Origin: Haematococcus lacustris
Lineage: Eukaryota; Chlorophyta; Chlorophyceae; Chlamydomonadales; Haematococcaceae
Direction: 5' to 3'
Length of the DNA: 64,000 nt
NCBI GenBank assembly: GCA_030144725.1
Contig: JASKMD010000008.1
Span: 17,486,183 to 17,550,182, forward strand
Below are positions 20,553-31,900 of the stretch, one piece after another. The translations under genes and the position numbers were made by a program. The number at the start of each line of letters is the position of its first letter. Positions within the stretch are counted from its first letter, which is position 1. Under the pieces are notes generated by a model that was not told where the DNA came from, searched no databases, and worked only from the letters and a program-made list of their open reading frames with translations.

Positions 20553-21131
20553 CTGGCAGGCGTGGCAGGGTGCACCCGGAGTGTGACCGGGATCAGAGTG
20601 ACCAATGTGTGACCAATGCCCCAGGAGTGAGCTGTAGAGTAACCTTTTGTTGCGCCTGCTAGAGCTCCAGATGTCCTGCCTCAGGGAATTGTGCCCAAGG
20701 GAGCGTTGGGCTCATATGGAATAATCAGAGAAGGATACTTGCTCAGCCTTAAATCCGAGCTCAAGCCGGCTATGTGCCTGACCAGAACCAGGTAGCAGCT
20801 GGGGTGTATATACAGGCTGGAGGGGGTTCAATGCAAGCATATGCTGCCACTGCAAGCAGCAAGCTCCCATGGTGAGGTACTGGCCAGGCACTGTCAGACT
20901 TCCAGAGGTGCAACAGCATGCGCCAGTGGCAGCAGGAAGGGGTGTACATGCAAGCCCTCACGGCAGGGACTGGCCTCAAGACCCATGCGTGTCTGCCTGC
21001 ACCACCCCCTTCCTCCCCCTCACACACGTCACTGCCACCTCCTCCTACTTCCCCTTACTACTCCCATCCCACCCCTGCCCCTGCACCACCAGCGCAGTTC
21101 ATCACCAGCAGACTCGGACCCACAACCCCTT
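20553..21131. other. Probable PRP31 intron or flank up to the gap
   Basis: No earlier PRP31 exon is recognisable on the minus strand here. Pyrimidine-rich CCACC/CTCCC stretches precede the gap. Confidence 0.5.
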
Positions 21132-21631
21132 NNNNNNNNNNNNNNNNNNNNNNNNNNNNNNNNNNNNNNNNNNNNNNNNNNNNNNNNNNNNNNNNNNNNN
21201 NNNNNNNNNNNNNNNNNNNNNNNNNNNNNNNNNNNNNNNNNNNNNNNNNNNNNNNNNNNNNNNNNNNNNNNNNNNNNNNNNNNNNNNNNNNNNNNNNNNN
21301 NNNNNNNNNNNNNNNNNNNNNNNNNNNNNNNNNNNNNNNNNNNNNNNNNNNNNNNNNNNNNNNNNNNNNNNNNNNNNNNNNNNNNNNNNNNNNNNNNNNN
21401 NNNNNNNNNNNNNNNNNNNNNNNNNNNNNNNNNNNNNNNNNNNNNNNNNNNNNNNNNNNNNNNNNNNNNNNNNNNNNNNNNNNNNNNNNNNNNNNNNNNN
21501 NNNNNNNNNNNNNNNNNNNNNNNNNNNNNNNNNNNNNNNNNNNNNNNNNNNNNNNNNNNNNNNNNNNNNNNNNNNNNNNNNNNNNNNNNNNNNNNNNNNN
21601 NNNNNNNNNNNNNNNNNNNNNNNNNNNNNNN
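21132..21631. other. Assembly gap (500 Ns)
   Basis: Exactly 500 Ns usually means a gap of unknown length, so nearby gene order is not certain. Confidence 0.99.
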
Positions 21632-21690
21632 TGCTAGTGGCTACTACTGGTCCGGCTCAAATGGAGGCCCTAGTGAGGGACAAGGGGGCT
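21632..21690. repeat. Palindromic interspersed element, partial copy at gap edge
   Basis: GCTAGTGGCTACTACTGGTCCGG and the following CTCAAATGGAGGC match 34702-34748, and more loosely 54175-54215. Confidence 0.7.
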
Positions 21691-22679
21691 GTTTCTTTTT
21701 ATGCCCAGTTTCCATGTGGGTTCTTTGGCGCCATGCATTGTTTTCTATATTAGACCTGTTATGTTAAGCGTGCTTTTCCTTGCCTAGCCGCAGCTGACGA
21801 GCTTAGACGAGACATGACAGTGTACGTCGACCCTGGAGCTTTGCTATGGCCGCATAACCAAGGGCTGATAGCGGACATACCATGGCTGGCTACAACAGCG
21901 AATAATGCGCCGTATCCACCAAAGAAGCGGGGGTGAGTTTTGCCGCTGACTTGACTTGAGTATGGAGGGAATTTGCCTCGTTGTTGCACGGAGCTGAAGC
22001 GCAAGTGTGCCAAATGTGCAGCAGGAAACGGCCAATTGATAGCGCGCACGGCGTCTTGTGCCCTGAACCTTGGACGGGACCAGGTGAGCCGCGTATAAGC
22101 ACTGAGACACAGTATTAGCATTCACTACCTGCTGTGGAGTTATAGGGGGTCCCGAGGATAGGGATACAGGGTAATGAGACGCATGCAGAGGATGGTGGCA
22201 TGCTTGTTGGGCGTGGCAGGAAGAACATGCAGGTGCAGGTTACCACACATCTTTGGTTGCCTTTTTCCGCATCATGCACTGTCATGGAAACTCCCTCGTG
22301 TGAGAGTTTAAGCCCTAAAACAGGTGCCTGACCATTTTGAGGCAACCTGGTCAAACAGTTTGTCAAGTACTGATGTAGCCACCCTGTAGGTGGTAACCTT
22401 GCGCTCCACAGTGTTGCAGCATGCTTCACAGCAACATATATGCCAATGGGTTGCCTGGGCGCACAGCACCTCAGGGCTAGGCTACAAGCATAGTTCCAGA
22501 GGCCATCTGGTTTCTTCCCAGAGCTGCAGCCTCAACGCTTTCATCCAGCCTGGATCCAGCCACCATTACCATCCTTGGCAGGCTCAGGGCAAGTTGGTGC
22601 AAGCGTGTAGTTGCTGGGTCAAGGCTGCTGGCTGGGCTGCCTGGCTGCCTGCAGCGAGGCTGCTGTGGGGACTGCTTAC
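21691..22679. other. Intergenic DNA, no supported gene
   Basis: Short ORFs on both strands show no family features. The minus-strand frame from 22679 to 22477 continues the relic that follows but carries no recognisable motif. Confidence 0.45.
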
Positions 22680-23460
22680 GTGGAGCCTGTAGGGGTTTGT
22701 TTGGGCGCACTGCAGAGCCCCGCATCATGCCCAGCACCTGCTTGTCATGCCGCTTGCTCCAGCTGAGTGCAGCAGCCAGTGGTCCACCCGCCTTGTTGAG
22801 GGCACTTAGCTCTCTGGGCTGCTGATGGCGGTACCTCTGCTGCAGCTCCAGCCCACACTGCAGGTGGCCATCCGCAGCTGAGCTGACCCAGTTGGGATAA
22901 AACGCATCTACTAGTTCCACCTTTGCCCTTACCTTTTCACGGCCCCTGCCCTCTCCACCACCTTGCCACAGGCCTGCAGCCCCGCCTAGGCTCTCCATCA
23001 GCCCCACGTGCAAATGCCAGCCTTGGTGCAGAAGGTCACCATCAGCTTGGCACAGCGGTAGGGCTCCATGGATAGCCCTTCAGCCTCCCACATGAACTGT
23101 ACAACACAAGCTACACTAGGCAGGGTGATCACAGCTGGTCATGAGATGAAGTGGATCTCTTGAGCCTCACAGTGCCAGCTAGCCTGCCACTAAGCCACCA
23201 CCTTGAGTATCTGCTCCCATCTCTTCATCCCCGCCCCCTGGCCTGCTCTTACCCCACTCCCAGTGCCCTAGCCGGAATTGTCTGAAGCAATGCTCCACTG
23301 TGTGCTCCTTAGCACCACACTGCCCCAGCTGCTGCCTGGCACACCTGGGCTTGAAGTACTCACCCCACACTGCACCCCAGGTGGTAGCAGTGGCAGCCAT
23401 GGGGGCGTTGAAGTCCTACAGCACGGTGCCAGCTGAGGGTGCCAGCTGCTGCAGCTGAGA
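22680..23460 (-). pseudogene. TnpB/Fanzor-like nuclease relic 2
   Basis: Read on the minus strand, 23400-23280 gives ATTWGAVWGEYFKPR, matching LATWDAVWEVYLDPK of the relic at 52.7 kb. Near 23090-23030 the frame EAEGLSMEPYRCAKLMV matches LAEDMAEVSMERHGHTKQL there. Around 22925-22880 VELVDAFYPNWVSSAADG matches the VVLVDE..TT.VSSA segment. Stops and frame changes separate these blocks. Confidence 0.5.
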
Positions 23461-24935
23461 CTGGACGGCTGCTGACCACCCACACACACCACAGTCTGTC
23501 AGGGGTTTGCTTGCCTGTGTCATACCCAAAGTGAATGAGTGCCTTGACATTGCATATGGTGCCACCATGCGCCCCCATCACGCCGCAGGCCTTGCAACAA
23601 CGTACTCTCAACTACAGAGCTTGCCTGTTATACTGAAGCCCTTTGAGTTTGTGAAGGTGCGCCACCAGCTTGTCTCAGCCTTTGGAACACAGCAGTGAAG
23701 GTTTGCCGCACACGAGTCATGCTCCTGGTGGCTTGCATACCGTGCTGCAGGCCCCTGCTAATGGAAGGGTCATGACCCTGGCGCAGCTGAACAAAGCCTT
23801 GGAGCAGGTTGATGCTGTAGCAGTGCCCCTGCCCTCACCTGCCATCAAGGCACCCGCTACAGTGAGCAAACTGGCTCCTCCCAGCCAGGGTGCGAAGAAG
23901 CGCAAGGCTGCCTGGTAGAAACTGCATGTTGAGGCGGCGGGCAAACCTGCATTATTGATCACAAACACATTCGTCACTTTGCATGCATTGCAGATGCCAG
24001 TCCCGCTAAGGATAGTGCACTCCCCAATGATAGGCTGGGCATTAGTTACGCCCCGGCATTGCATCTTGCGCTAGTGCGGTCAGCGACATGGCCCAGCTTG
24101 AACCTCTGGTGTCAGCAGTCTGTACACAGCCTGCACCTGGTCCTGTTGCTGAGGGGTCCCACATCCCAACTCACATGCTACCACATCCCAACTCACACTT
24201 CAGTCACCTCACTGGTGCCTGGGCCATGACCAATGCATGTCTGCTCCTCACCCATTTCTTTTTATTCCTCGCTCTTGTTGCTGGGTAAACAGATCGTATG
24301 CTAGATGTACCCATGTATGACACATGTGCACAGTAAAGCACCAGATAGGTTTACAGTAATGTTGAGATTCTGCACAATGTGGCTGATCTGTGGTTCTGCA
24401 TGCATGCTGCACTAGGAATAAATCCATTACTGTCTAGTATTTGGGGTGATTGACAATAATGATGCTATGTGTCGAGCTCAATACCATGGGGCATGCCTGC
24501 CATTTGGATGAAACTTGTGCCATGACCCACACACGTGCGTTGCGCTTCAAGGACCACACTCATTGCTTTGGTGGGTAGCCCATCCATGCTCACAGGCATG
24601 CATGCCTGCGATAAAGTGGGGTTGCAATGGAGCCATGTGTGTGGGAGCCAACCGCCCACAGATGACATGGCACAGTGGCCAGGTCACATTTCTGCATGGT
24701 ATTGTATTGCTGCATTGCATGGTATTGTAAGACAATGCCCACTTTCCTCGTTTGTTACGGCTTGAGACTGGGCCAGCACCTCATTGCTTCCGTACACAAG
24801 GGTCCCAAGCGCTATGAAGGGCAAGGGCGCGCATGAGCTTGGTGCACGTGACGAATTGGGCTGGATGGGCCCTGTCACGCCTCAAGGGCAGGCGCTTAAG
24901 GATAAACTGAAGGAACGGGCTAATGTAAGGTTCCA
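23461..24935. other. Intergenic DNA with weak ORFs
   Basis: A plus-strand frame ending at 23918 encodes a Pro/Ala/Lys-rich tail (SQGAKKRKAAW), and 24784-24935 has an open frame joining the next relic. Neither is recognised. Confidence 0.4.
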
Positions 24936-25715
24936 GTGGACCCAGATACGCCGCCGGCCATCACAAACAGGTGCTCGGAGGAGTGGCAGGAACCCCACCC
25001 GCTGTACCGGCGTATTCTCTACGCCATCCACGTCAATAGGTGCCTGGAGGAGTGGCAGGACCCCCTAGCACCCCCACCCAGAGGCGAAGGCAAGGGCAGG
25101 GGCAAGAGTCCTCAGGTGCCAGCCTGTCCCCCACCCTTCATCCTCACCCCCAATGCTGGGTCAGGTACTCGGTTCATCACAATAGATAGCAGGGTCTTGC
25201 AGTGGCAGCCTTTCAGGCCCCTCTGGCAGCAGCAGGCCCCTCTGGCAGCAGCAGCAGCAACAAAGGCCCTCCAGCTGACATAGGCAGCGGCCTGGCTGGC
25301 AAGCGGACGTTCCAGACTGATCCCCAGCTACTCAAATGGGCATGGGTTAAGACCCCGGCGCATCTCGGCAGGCAGTGCAGCCTTGGGGGTGTGGGATGAG
25401 GATGGCTGCTTGGAAAGCTTCAACAGCAGCAAGCTGACCAGGAGCCAGGTGTAGCATGACAGCGGCTTGATCCATGCTCGCCGCAACACTCAGCGGTGGA
25501 ATGACAACATCAAGCTCGAGCTGCAGCACCTGGCAGCAGCCACCCCAGCAGGCACCTCCCTGGTGGCCATCCAGCATCATCTGGCCGTCACCCTGGCCAC
25601 TTGGGATGCAGTGTGGGGGGAGTACCTGCATTCCAAGTGGGCAAAGCAGAAGATGAGATTGCCAATCGTACAGAGCAAGAACCCCGATTTTGCTAAACAA
25701 CAACATCTTCAACGT
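24936..25715 (+). pseudogene. TnpB/Fanzor-like nuclease relic 3
   Basis: The 5' block carries EEWQEPHPLYRRILYAIHVN and a degenerate second copy of the EEWQ(E/D)P phrase. A CAG-rich linker (25220-25260) follows, then KRTFQTDPQLLKW. The RuvC-I region is shifted out of frame (a DPGAS-like codon run near 25350). The next block reads HARRNTQRWNDNIKLELQHL and SLVAIQHHLAVTLATWDAVW (25480-25620). Homology stops at about 25710, close to the RIB43a start. Several stops make it inactive. Confidence 0.55.
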
Positions 25716-25824
25716 GCATGCACAAATCCACGCATGTGGGGCCGCGTGTGTAAACCATACTGTGCCTAGTCAGGAGGTCAACAGCGGCATCCATAGCTCG
25801 TGTCACCACTCTGCGGCGAAACCA

Positions 25825-27728
25825 ATGGGCAGACTTGTAGCCTGCGTTCCAAATGAGGACCCCGAAAGGTGCGCCCAGCTGCTATGCTGCTCTAAGACCG
25901 CCCCCATTGCTGCAACAATCTTTCCCTTGTCCTCACATGTCATGGCAGACTCAAGCGGGTTCTGGACGCAAAGCACAGGACGATTGGGGTAAGGACCAAA
26001 GTATCAGAAAGGCTGTGTTCGTGCTTGTTACTGAGGTTCTGAGCATCTCTCAAGCTCCCCTGGTGCCTGCAGATAGACACAGACGCCTTGGCACAGCAAG
26101 CGAATGAGCGTCGCGAGCGGGAGCGTCAAGAGAAAGAGCGAGACGCGTGGGTTGCCCAAAGCTGCATGATAGGCTTGCGTAGCTTGCATAGGCCTTGCAG
26201 GGGTTGCTACACTGGGTATAAGCCAGGGCATGCTGCCTCTTGCTTACTGTGCCTGCCTGCTTTCTTACACTGGTGCAGGGCTTTTGCACAACTGTCAAAC
26301 TATTGGGCCGACCAGCTTTCAATCCAACAACAAGCAGCAGACAAGCTGCGGAGAGAGGTTGCCTCTGAACTGGACAGCTTCCGCGAAACCAACCAGGTGC
26401 GTGCTGCTGAAGATTCTATTTAGTCTAAGTACAGCTATGAAGACTACCCCCAACCTGCTTTTATCTCTCATATGGCGTCTCTGCGTGCAGCTTAAGTTCA
26501 CAAGAAAGGAGTGGGACATCAACCGTCCTGACCACAAGAAGATTGATGAGCCAGCTCGTGTTGGTGATGATGACCCACGCCTTGGAACCAGCTCCATGCA
26601 GCGTTTTGAAGGCGAAGACCTGTCAGCAGGGGATCGCAAGAAGGCACAGAATGAGCAGGCCAAGCAGTGGTGGGAGGAACAAGCAGCACACAAGGCAGCT
26701 CTCAAGGCAGCTCAACAGGAAGCTGAGCAGGCCTATGCCGAGCTGGCAAGATACCAGGTGGGTGGCTGCCGCAGTTCAGCTAACAATAGGGGCAAGCACT
26801 TGGTGGCCATGCCCTGATCCTCAGATTCTGTCAAGTGTCTACTGGGGACCTGCTGCCACCTGGCTCGCAGGACATGCTACAGCTCCAAGCTAAGGCAGAT
26901 GAGGCAGCCATCCGGCGTGAAATGAGCACCACAACCACTGAAATCAACAAGCGCATGGCAGAGGAGAAAAGACTTAAGGCGCTACAGGAGAAGGCAGCCA
27001 ACCTGGCCGCCAACCTGGCAGAGATTGATGCCACACTGAACTCTCCATTCATGACAGAGGACCCCAACCTGGCAGCCTCAGCCATGTCAGCTTACAGGTA
27101 TGTAGCGATCCCTTGTGCTTTTGCACCAAGGACCACAGCACATCACGCTAGCCATGTTGTTTTTGTTACATGTCATTCGTAAGGTAGGAGTGACCGCCTG
27201 TGTGTGGATTACCTTGGCATTCAGGGTTCGGAAGGACCACTACAAGGGGATGAGTGAGGCGGAGAAGCAAGCCATCCTTGCAACACAGCTGGCACAGATG
27301 GAAGAGAAAAAGGCACGGGATGCAGCACGGGAAGCAGAGGATGCACAGTATGCAAGAAACCAGAATGGTATTTTGAGGGCCATGGATGCTCAGGTGGGGT
27401 TGCCACGTTTGGCACTGCAGACAAGGTTATGCCAGGCATGGACAGGCCATACTGATCATTCGCTAGCATGGAAACTGTAGATAGTGTGCATGCACTCTGA
27501 TATGTGGCTATGCTGCAACCACTATTGCCTGGCAAACCCCGTGGGATGCTTTGGCATATGCAGGCTGCACGTGTTGACGACTTCAAGCGTCAGCAGCTGG
27601 CTAAGGCAGCAGACGTCCTGCGCAAACAGACTGAAGAGAAGACGGCTCGCGATAAGGCACTGTCAGAGTTATATGCAAACAAAATCGCCCCTGAGTTCTT
27701 CCAGCAGTTTGGGACCAGCCACAGATAG
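25825..27728 (+). CDS. RIB43A: RIB43a-type ciliary protofilament-ribbon protein
   Basis: The eight exons are 25825-25868, 25949-25988, 26073-26215, 26279-26396, 26491-26757, 26871-27097, 27225-27393 and 27564-27728 (stop TAG), giving about 390 residues; the family has about 370-390. The N-terminus reads MGRLVACVPNEDPER, then LKRVLDAKHRTIG and IDTDALAQQANERR. Later come PARVGDDDPRLGTSSMQRFE, GEDLSAGDRKK, the long charged coiled coil, DHYKGMSEAEKQ, and the end FFQQFGTSHR, all in family order. RIB43a lies in the lumen of doublet microtubules and stabilises the ribbon. The exon 3 donor is uncertain: GT at 26216 keeps phase but adds about 21 unexpected residues, while GT at 26151 gives a better peptide but breaks phase. 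Confidence 0.9.
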
Positions 27729-28699
27729 CTGGGACAGTCCAATTGGCAGGACTTATGCATGGTTTTGTATGAAGCATAACTCACCTTGGCCAGGACTGTC
27801 AACATCAAAAGTACATGCATGTGGAGGCTTGACGAATGCTTTTCACTCATCCGTCTGATGCCACGTCGAGTCAGAGGTGCAAATTGAATGATAGGGCAAT
27901 AGTGGACTGAGAACGTGGCTAGAAGACCATGCCAACCTTAGGCATGCATGGCAAGCATGCCTTGGTGTGAGATGCCGCTTTGTAAGATAACGACCTTGGA
28001 CCTTGCCTGGGGATATCCTGGGACAAGAAACGTAAGAGCGCTTGTCTCTCGGGTACTGTTGCCCTTGCGCAGTGTGCAGCCAGAACGCCTTAGACAACAG
28101 TTGACAACAAACAAGCCGTAGATGGAGTTTGAAGCAGTTGCAGCACGCAGTGCTGCCTGGCTGCAGTCCTGTGCCTGTCACTGCTGCTGAAGTCCTTCTT
28201 AGGCCAGCCAAGGAGCCAGCTAGGCTGCCTTTATGAGGCGTACGCTCGCAGCCACTAGCAGCTTTGACCCTGCAAACACATCTATAGTTGTTGGGATAAA
28301 GGTCCTGCAGAGCGGGTTAGGGTTAGGTGGCACACATGTCAAAGAACCCTGTGCTGTAAAACTCGTAAAGACCAGTAAGATTGTATCAGGGGTGCCGCCA
28401 ATGGCGGGGTTGAACTGCAATAAGGGAATCGGCCCATCAAAGCATGTTATAGAAGGTTAGGGAAAAGGGACCAAACTAAGAGTCTGTGGGGTGTGGGTAA
28501 GTGAAAGGGGATAGGGACAGTAAGGGAGCCGTCAAGGGTAGAAAGGGAGGGGTGGGGGAGACTCCAGCCAGGAAGGTTACCCGCTATTATGGGAACACTT
28601 TTGGCTATGGTGTTAAGCTGGGGTGAAAACGGCAGACAAGACAGACAAGCTGGCCAACCAGAGGTTGTATATGATAGGCAGATCCTTACTGATGGGGTC
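27729..28699. other. Intergenic DNA, no supported gene
   Basis: A short GGTTAGGGTTAGG patch lies at 28315-28328. No ORF has recognisable features. Confidence 0.5.
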
Positions 28700-29930
28700 A
28701 GTCTGTGTTTTTGCACCCTCCCCTCATTCCAGGAAGCAGCAGGCCCCCTCTGGCAGCAGCAGCAGCCCAGCAGCAGGCCCCCTCTGGCAGCAGGAGCAGC
28801 CCAGCAGCAGGGCCCTCTGGCAGCAGCAGCGGCAACAAGCGCCCACCAGCTGATGTAGGCAAGGGCCTGGCTGACAAGCAGACGTTCTGGTCTCACCCAG
28901 CCACCCATATGGACACGGGGCTGGACCCTGGCGCCATCCAGGCAGTCAGCGCAGCCTCAAGTGTGGATGACATAGCGGACAGCTTCTACAGGTGCACTCT
29001 GACCAGGAGTCCTAAGCAATTGGCATGACAGTGGCCTGACCCAGGCTCGCCGCAGCAGCCAGCCCAGCAGGCACCTCCCTGTTGGCCATCCAGCGGCACG
29101 TGGCCGTCGCCCTGGCCACCTGGGCTGCAGTGTGGGAGGACCCCAAGTGGGAAGAGCAAAAGCCCAGGGTGTACGGCGGGCAGGAGAGGGTCCTGGGGCG
29201 CCTCTTCAGGAAGGTGGGTGTGCAAGGCTGATGAATGCCCCCCAAGTGACCTGCTAGGTGCCATGGCCCCAGCCCTTCCAAGGATGTCATGCATTGTGTG
29301 TCTTGTGTGCCATGCAGCTGGAGGAGGAGGCAGCCATCATGTCATAGCAGCGGTGGGGGACACGCAAGCAGCTAGCGGTGTTCTTTAGCACGCATGGTGA
29401 GTGGGGGGCCAAGGCCGTGCTGCAGGCCTGCCGCAAGGTGTTGGAGAGGCCCAACAGCGGCAGGCCAACAGACAGGCTGCCTGGCAAGGTGGTGACAGTG
29501 CATGAGTTCTGCACCAGCCTTGTCAGCTCAGCTTCGAGAGGCGGCTGAAGCGCAGCAAGCCCACCAGGCCTGCAGGCTGGGACCCCCATCAGGTCAGATT
29601 GAGGACTACTTGTTGAGGTCGGCCTGGAGCCAGCACATTCAGGCGCCAGTGCGAGGCCTCATGTGGTGCCCCTGGGTGACCTAGGTTTCCCCTGGGGACC
29701 TAGGTAACTGGGTGGACAGGGACTGCAACTCAGCCCTGCAGCTCAGCGGGCTCAACTGCAGCTCAGCGGGCAGAGGAGGCTCCATGGCGCCCAATGGAGT
29801 TGTGCTCGTGGCCAGACCGAGCAAGGGCACAGGCCCTGGGCAAGGAGTATCCTGGCCTGAGCTTGTGAGAGCTGCGAGATCGAGCACCCTAGGCCCAGGC
29901 TCAGCAGCCTGCAACAGAGTATTGTGTGCA
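28700..29930 (+). pseudogene. TnpB/Fanzor-like nuclease relic 4
   Basis: After a CAG-rich linker, the frame reads NKRPPADVGKGLADKQTF and then GLDPGAIQAVSAASS at 28920, which is the RuvC-I motif with its aspartate. A block at 29320-29400 reads RKQLAVFFSTHGEWGAKAVL, followed by GKVVTVHEFCTSLVSSAS at 29485-29540. At 29710 WVDRDCNSAL is a good RuvC-III motif with the RD.N core. In-frame stops and frame changes lie between the blocks, and no CPxC zinc ribbon is intact. Confidence 0.6.
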
Positions 29931-30740
29931 TTGGGCACTGCCCGTCAGGTGTCCCCAACAAACAGAAAACCTACCCCTGGTAATCAAAACAACGCCTGTC
30001 CTAAGCACTGTCCGAGCTGTTGCTTACATAAGAGCACGTGTTTCAGGCCAACGTATATTGGCCTATCTTTTGAGGGGGTGGGGACAGGGAGGTGGCCGGG
30101 CCTCCTATTCGGGTTCAACGTTTAACGTAGCCCCTAGTTGTCGAGGATGATATGTGCTGTAGCCACCCCTCCTGGTAGATGGTTGAACAAAGACACAAAC
30201 ATGACGCTGGACCTGCAACGGGTTGTGAGAAGCACACGGCGTCCCCTGGAGCTAGGCCAGGGCATCTTGAAACAAAAAGAACATTCTGGTAGTAAACGAG
30301 TGCCACGGCACGCAGGCAGAACAGTTGTGTGTTTCAACAAATGTGTGTACGGACCCTATCCATGTCATCCAATGTATCAGCTGTTTGTTCTACTGTGTGC
30401 CCTGTGCCACGTGTTCTAGCGCATAAGTTATGACGTGGAACTTACAGTCAGACCTACGGTATTTGATTGTCAACCCACCTACCTAGGTCCCCCCCAAATC
30501 ACACATGCTACGTACATACACGCATATATGTTATGTTACATGTTACATCCCGTGTACGTACATTGCCGGTTATGTTACATAGCCTTCTTAGCTGCTCGAT
30601 TCGCCTGCAGTGAGCTTGTACACCCCGCCGCACTGGTCGACTTAGCGACCTGCTGTGCCAATTACCACCCCTTCCCAATCTGTACACCCCCTCCCAATCT
30701 GTACACCCCCTCCCAACCTCTACACCCAATCTAAACCTCA
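29931..30740. other. Intergenic DNA leading into the CCCGC array
   Basis: No gene is supported. Directly before the array, 30661-30735 holds about three or four imperfect copies of a unit containing CCCAATCTGTACACCCC. Confidence 0.5.
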
Positions 30741-31420
30741 CCCGCCCCGCCCCGCCCCGCCCCGCCCCGCCCCGCCCCGCCCCGCCCCGCCCCGCCCCGC
30801 CCCGCCCCGCCCCGCCCCGCCCCGCCCCGCCCCGCCCCGCCCCGCCCCGCCCCGCCCCGCCCCGCCCCGCCCCGCCCCGCCCCGCCCCGCCCCGCCCCGC
30901 CCCGCCCCGCCCCGCCCCGCCCCGCCCCGCCCCGCCCCGCCCCGCCCCGCCCCGCCCCGCCCCGCCCCGCCCCGCCCCGCCCCGCCCCGCCCCGCCCCGC
31001 CCCGCCCCGCCCCGCCCCGCCCCGCCCCGCCCCGCCCCGCCCCGCCCCGCCCCGCCCCGCCCCGCCCCGCCCCGCCCCGCCCCGCCCCGCCCCGCCCCGC
31101 CCCGCCCCGCCCCGCCCCGCCCCGCCCCGCCCCGCCCCGCCCCGCCCCGCCCCGCCCCGCCCCGCCCCGCCCCGCCCCGCCCCGCCCCGCCCCGCCCCGC
31201 CCCGCCCCGCCCCGCCCCGCCCCGCCCCGCCCCGCCCCGCCCCGCCCCGCCCCGCCCCGCCCCGCCCCGCCCCGCCCCGCCCCGCCCCGCCCCGCCCCGC
31301 CCCGCCCCGCCCCGCCCCGCCCCGCCCCGCCCCGCCCCGCCCCGCCCCGCCCCGCCCCGCCCCGCCCCGCCCCGCCCCGCCCCGCCCCGCCCCGCCCCGC
31401 CCCGCCCCGCCCCGCCCCGC
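30741..31420 (+). repeat. (CCCGC)n satellite, 136 perfect copies
   Basis: The array is 680 bp of the pentamer CCCGC with no visible interruption. It is 100% GC, and the G-strand has runs of four guanines every 5 bp, which could form quadruplexes. Exact length in such arrays is often wrong in assemblies. Confidence 0.98.
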
Positions 31421-31900
31421 TATCCTATCCTAGGGGCCTTCTATCCTAGGGGCATTGCCAAGGGACGCTTGAAGAGGGTGCCAGGTTGTGCGCCATGAGG
31501 TGGGGGCCAAGCTATGGAGTTGAGAGGCTTTGCCTTGCCGAGGTTCTTGCCAGCATGTAACAACCCGTGTAACACCCCTGTAACACCCGTATAACACCGG
31601 AAATGTAACATTTACATGTACGCACATGTACGTACATGAGACGCTCCCTACGCATTTACACAGCTACGTGCATTGCTGCATGACCAGCCCCCAAGCCTGA
31701 GCTCATGCCATCTTACGATAGGAAATGACACATACTTCCTGTTCAATTGAGTTTAATACTAGCACCTGCCTGGTGGGCACTGGGATCGCAGCATGCATGG
31801 ACCCGTGGCCAACCATGCCAAATGTTTTGAAAAAGGTTATGCCAGTGAAGCGCGCGGAAGACCCCGAACTGACCTGGGTACTACTCTGGGCGGTAGGGCA

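Noticed and set aside
20841..21767. ORFs of up to 308 codons crossing the Ns
   Set aside because: The frame is kept open only by unknown bases.
30655..31449. 264-codon ORF of Pro-Arg-Pro-Ala type
   Set aside because: It is only the CCCGC array translated; there is no non-repetitive coding part.
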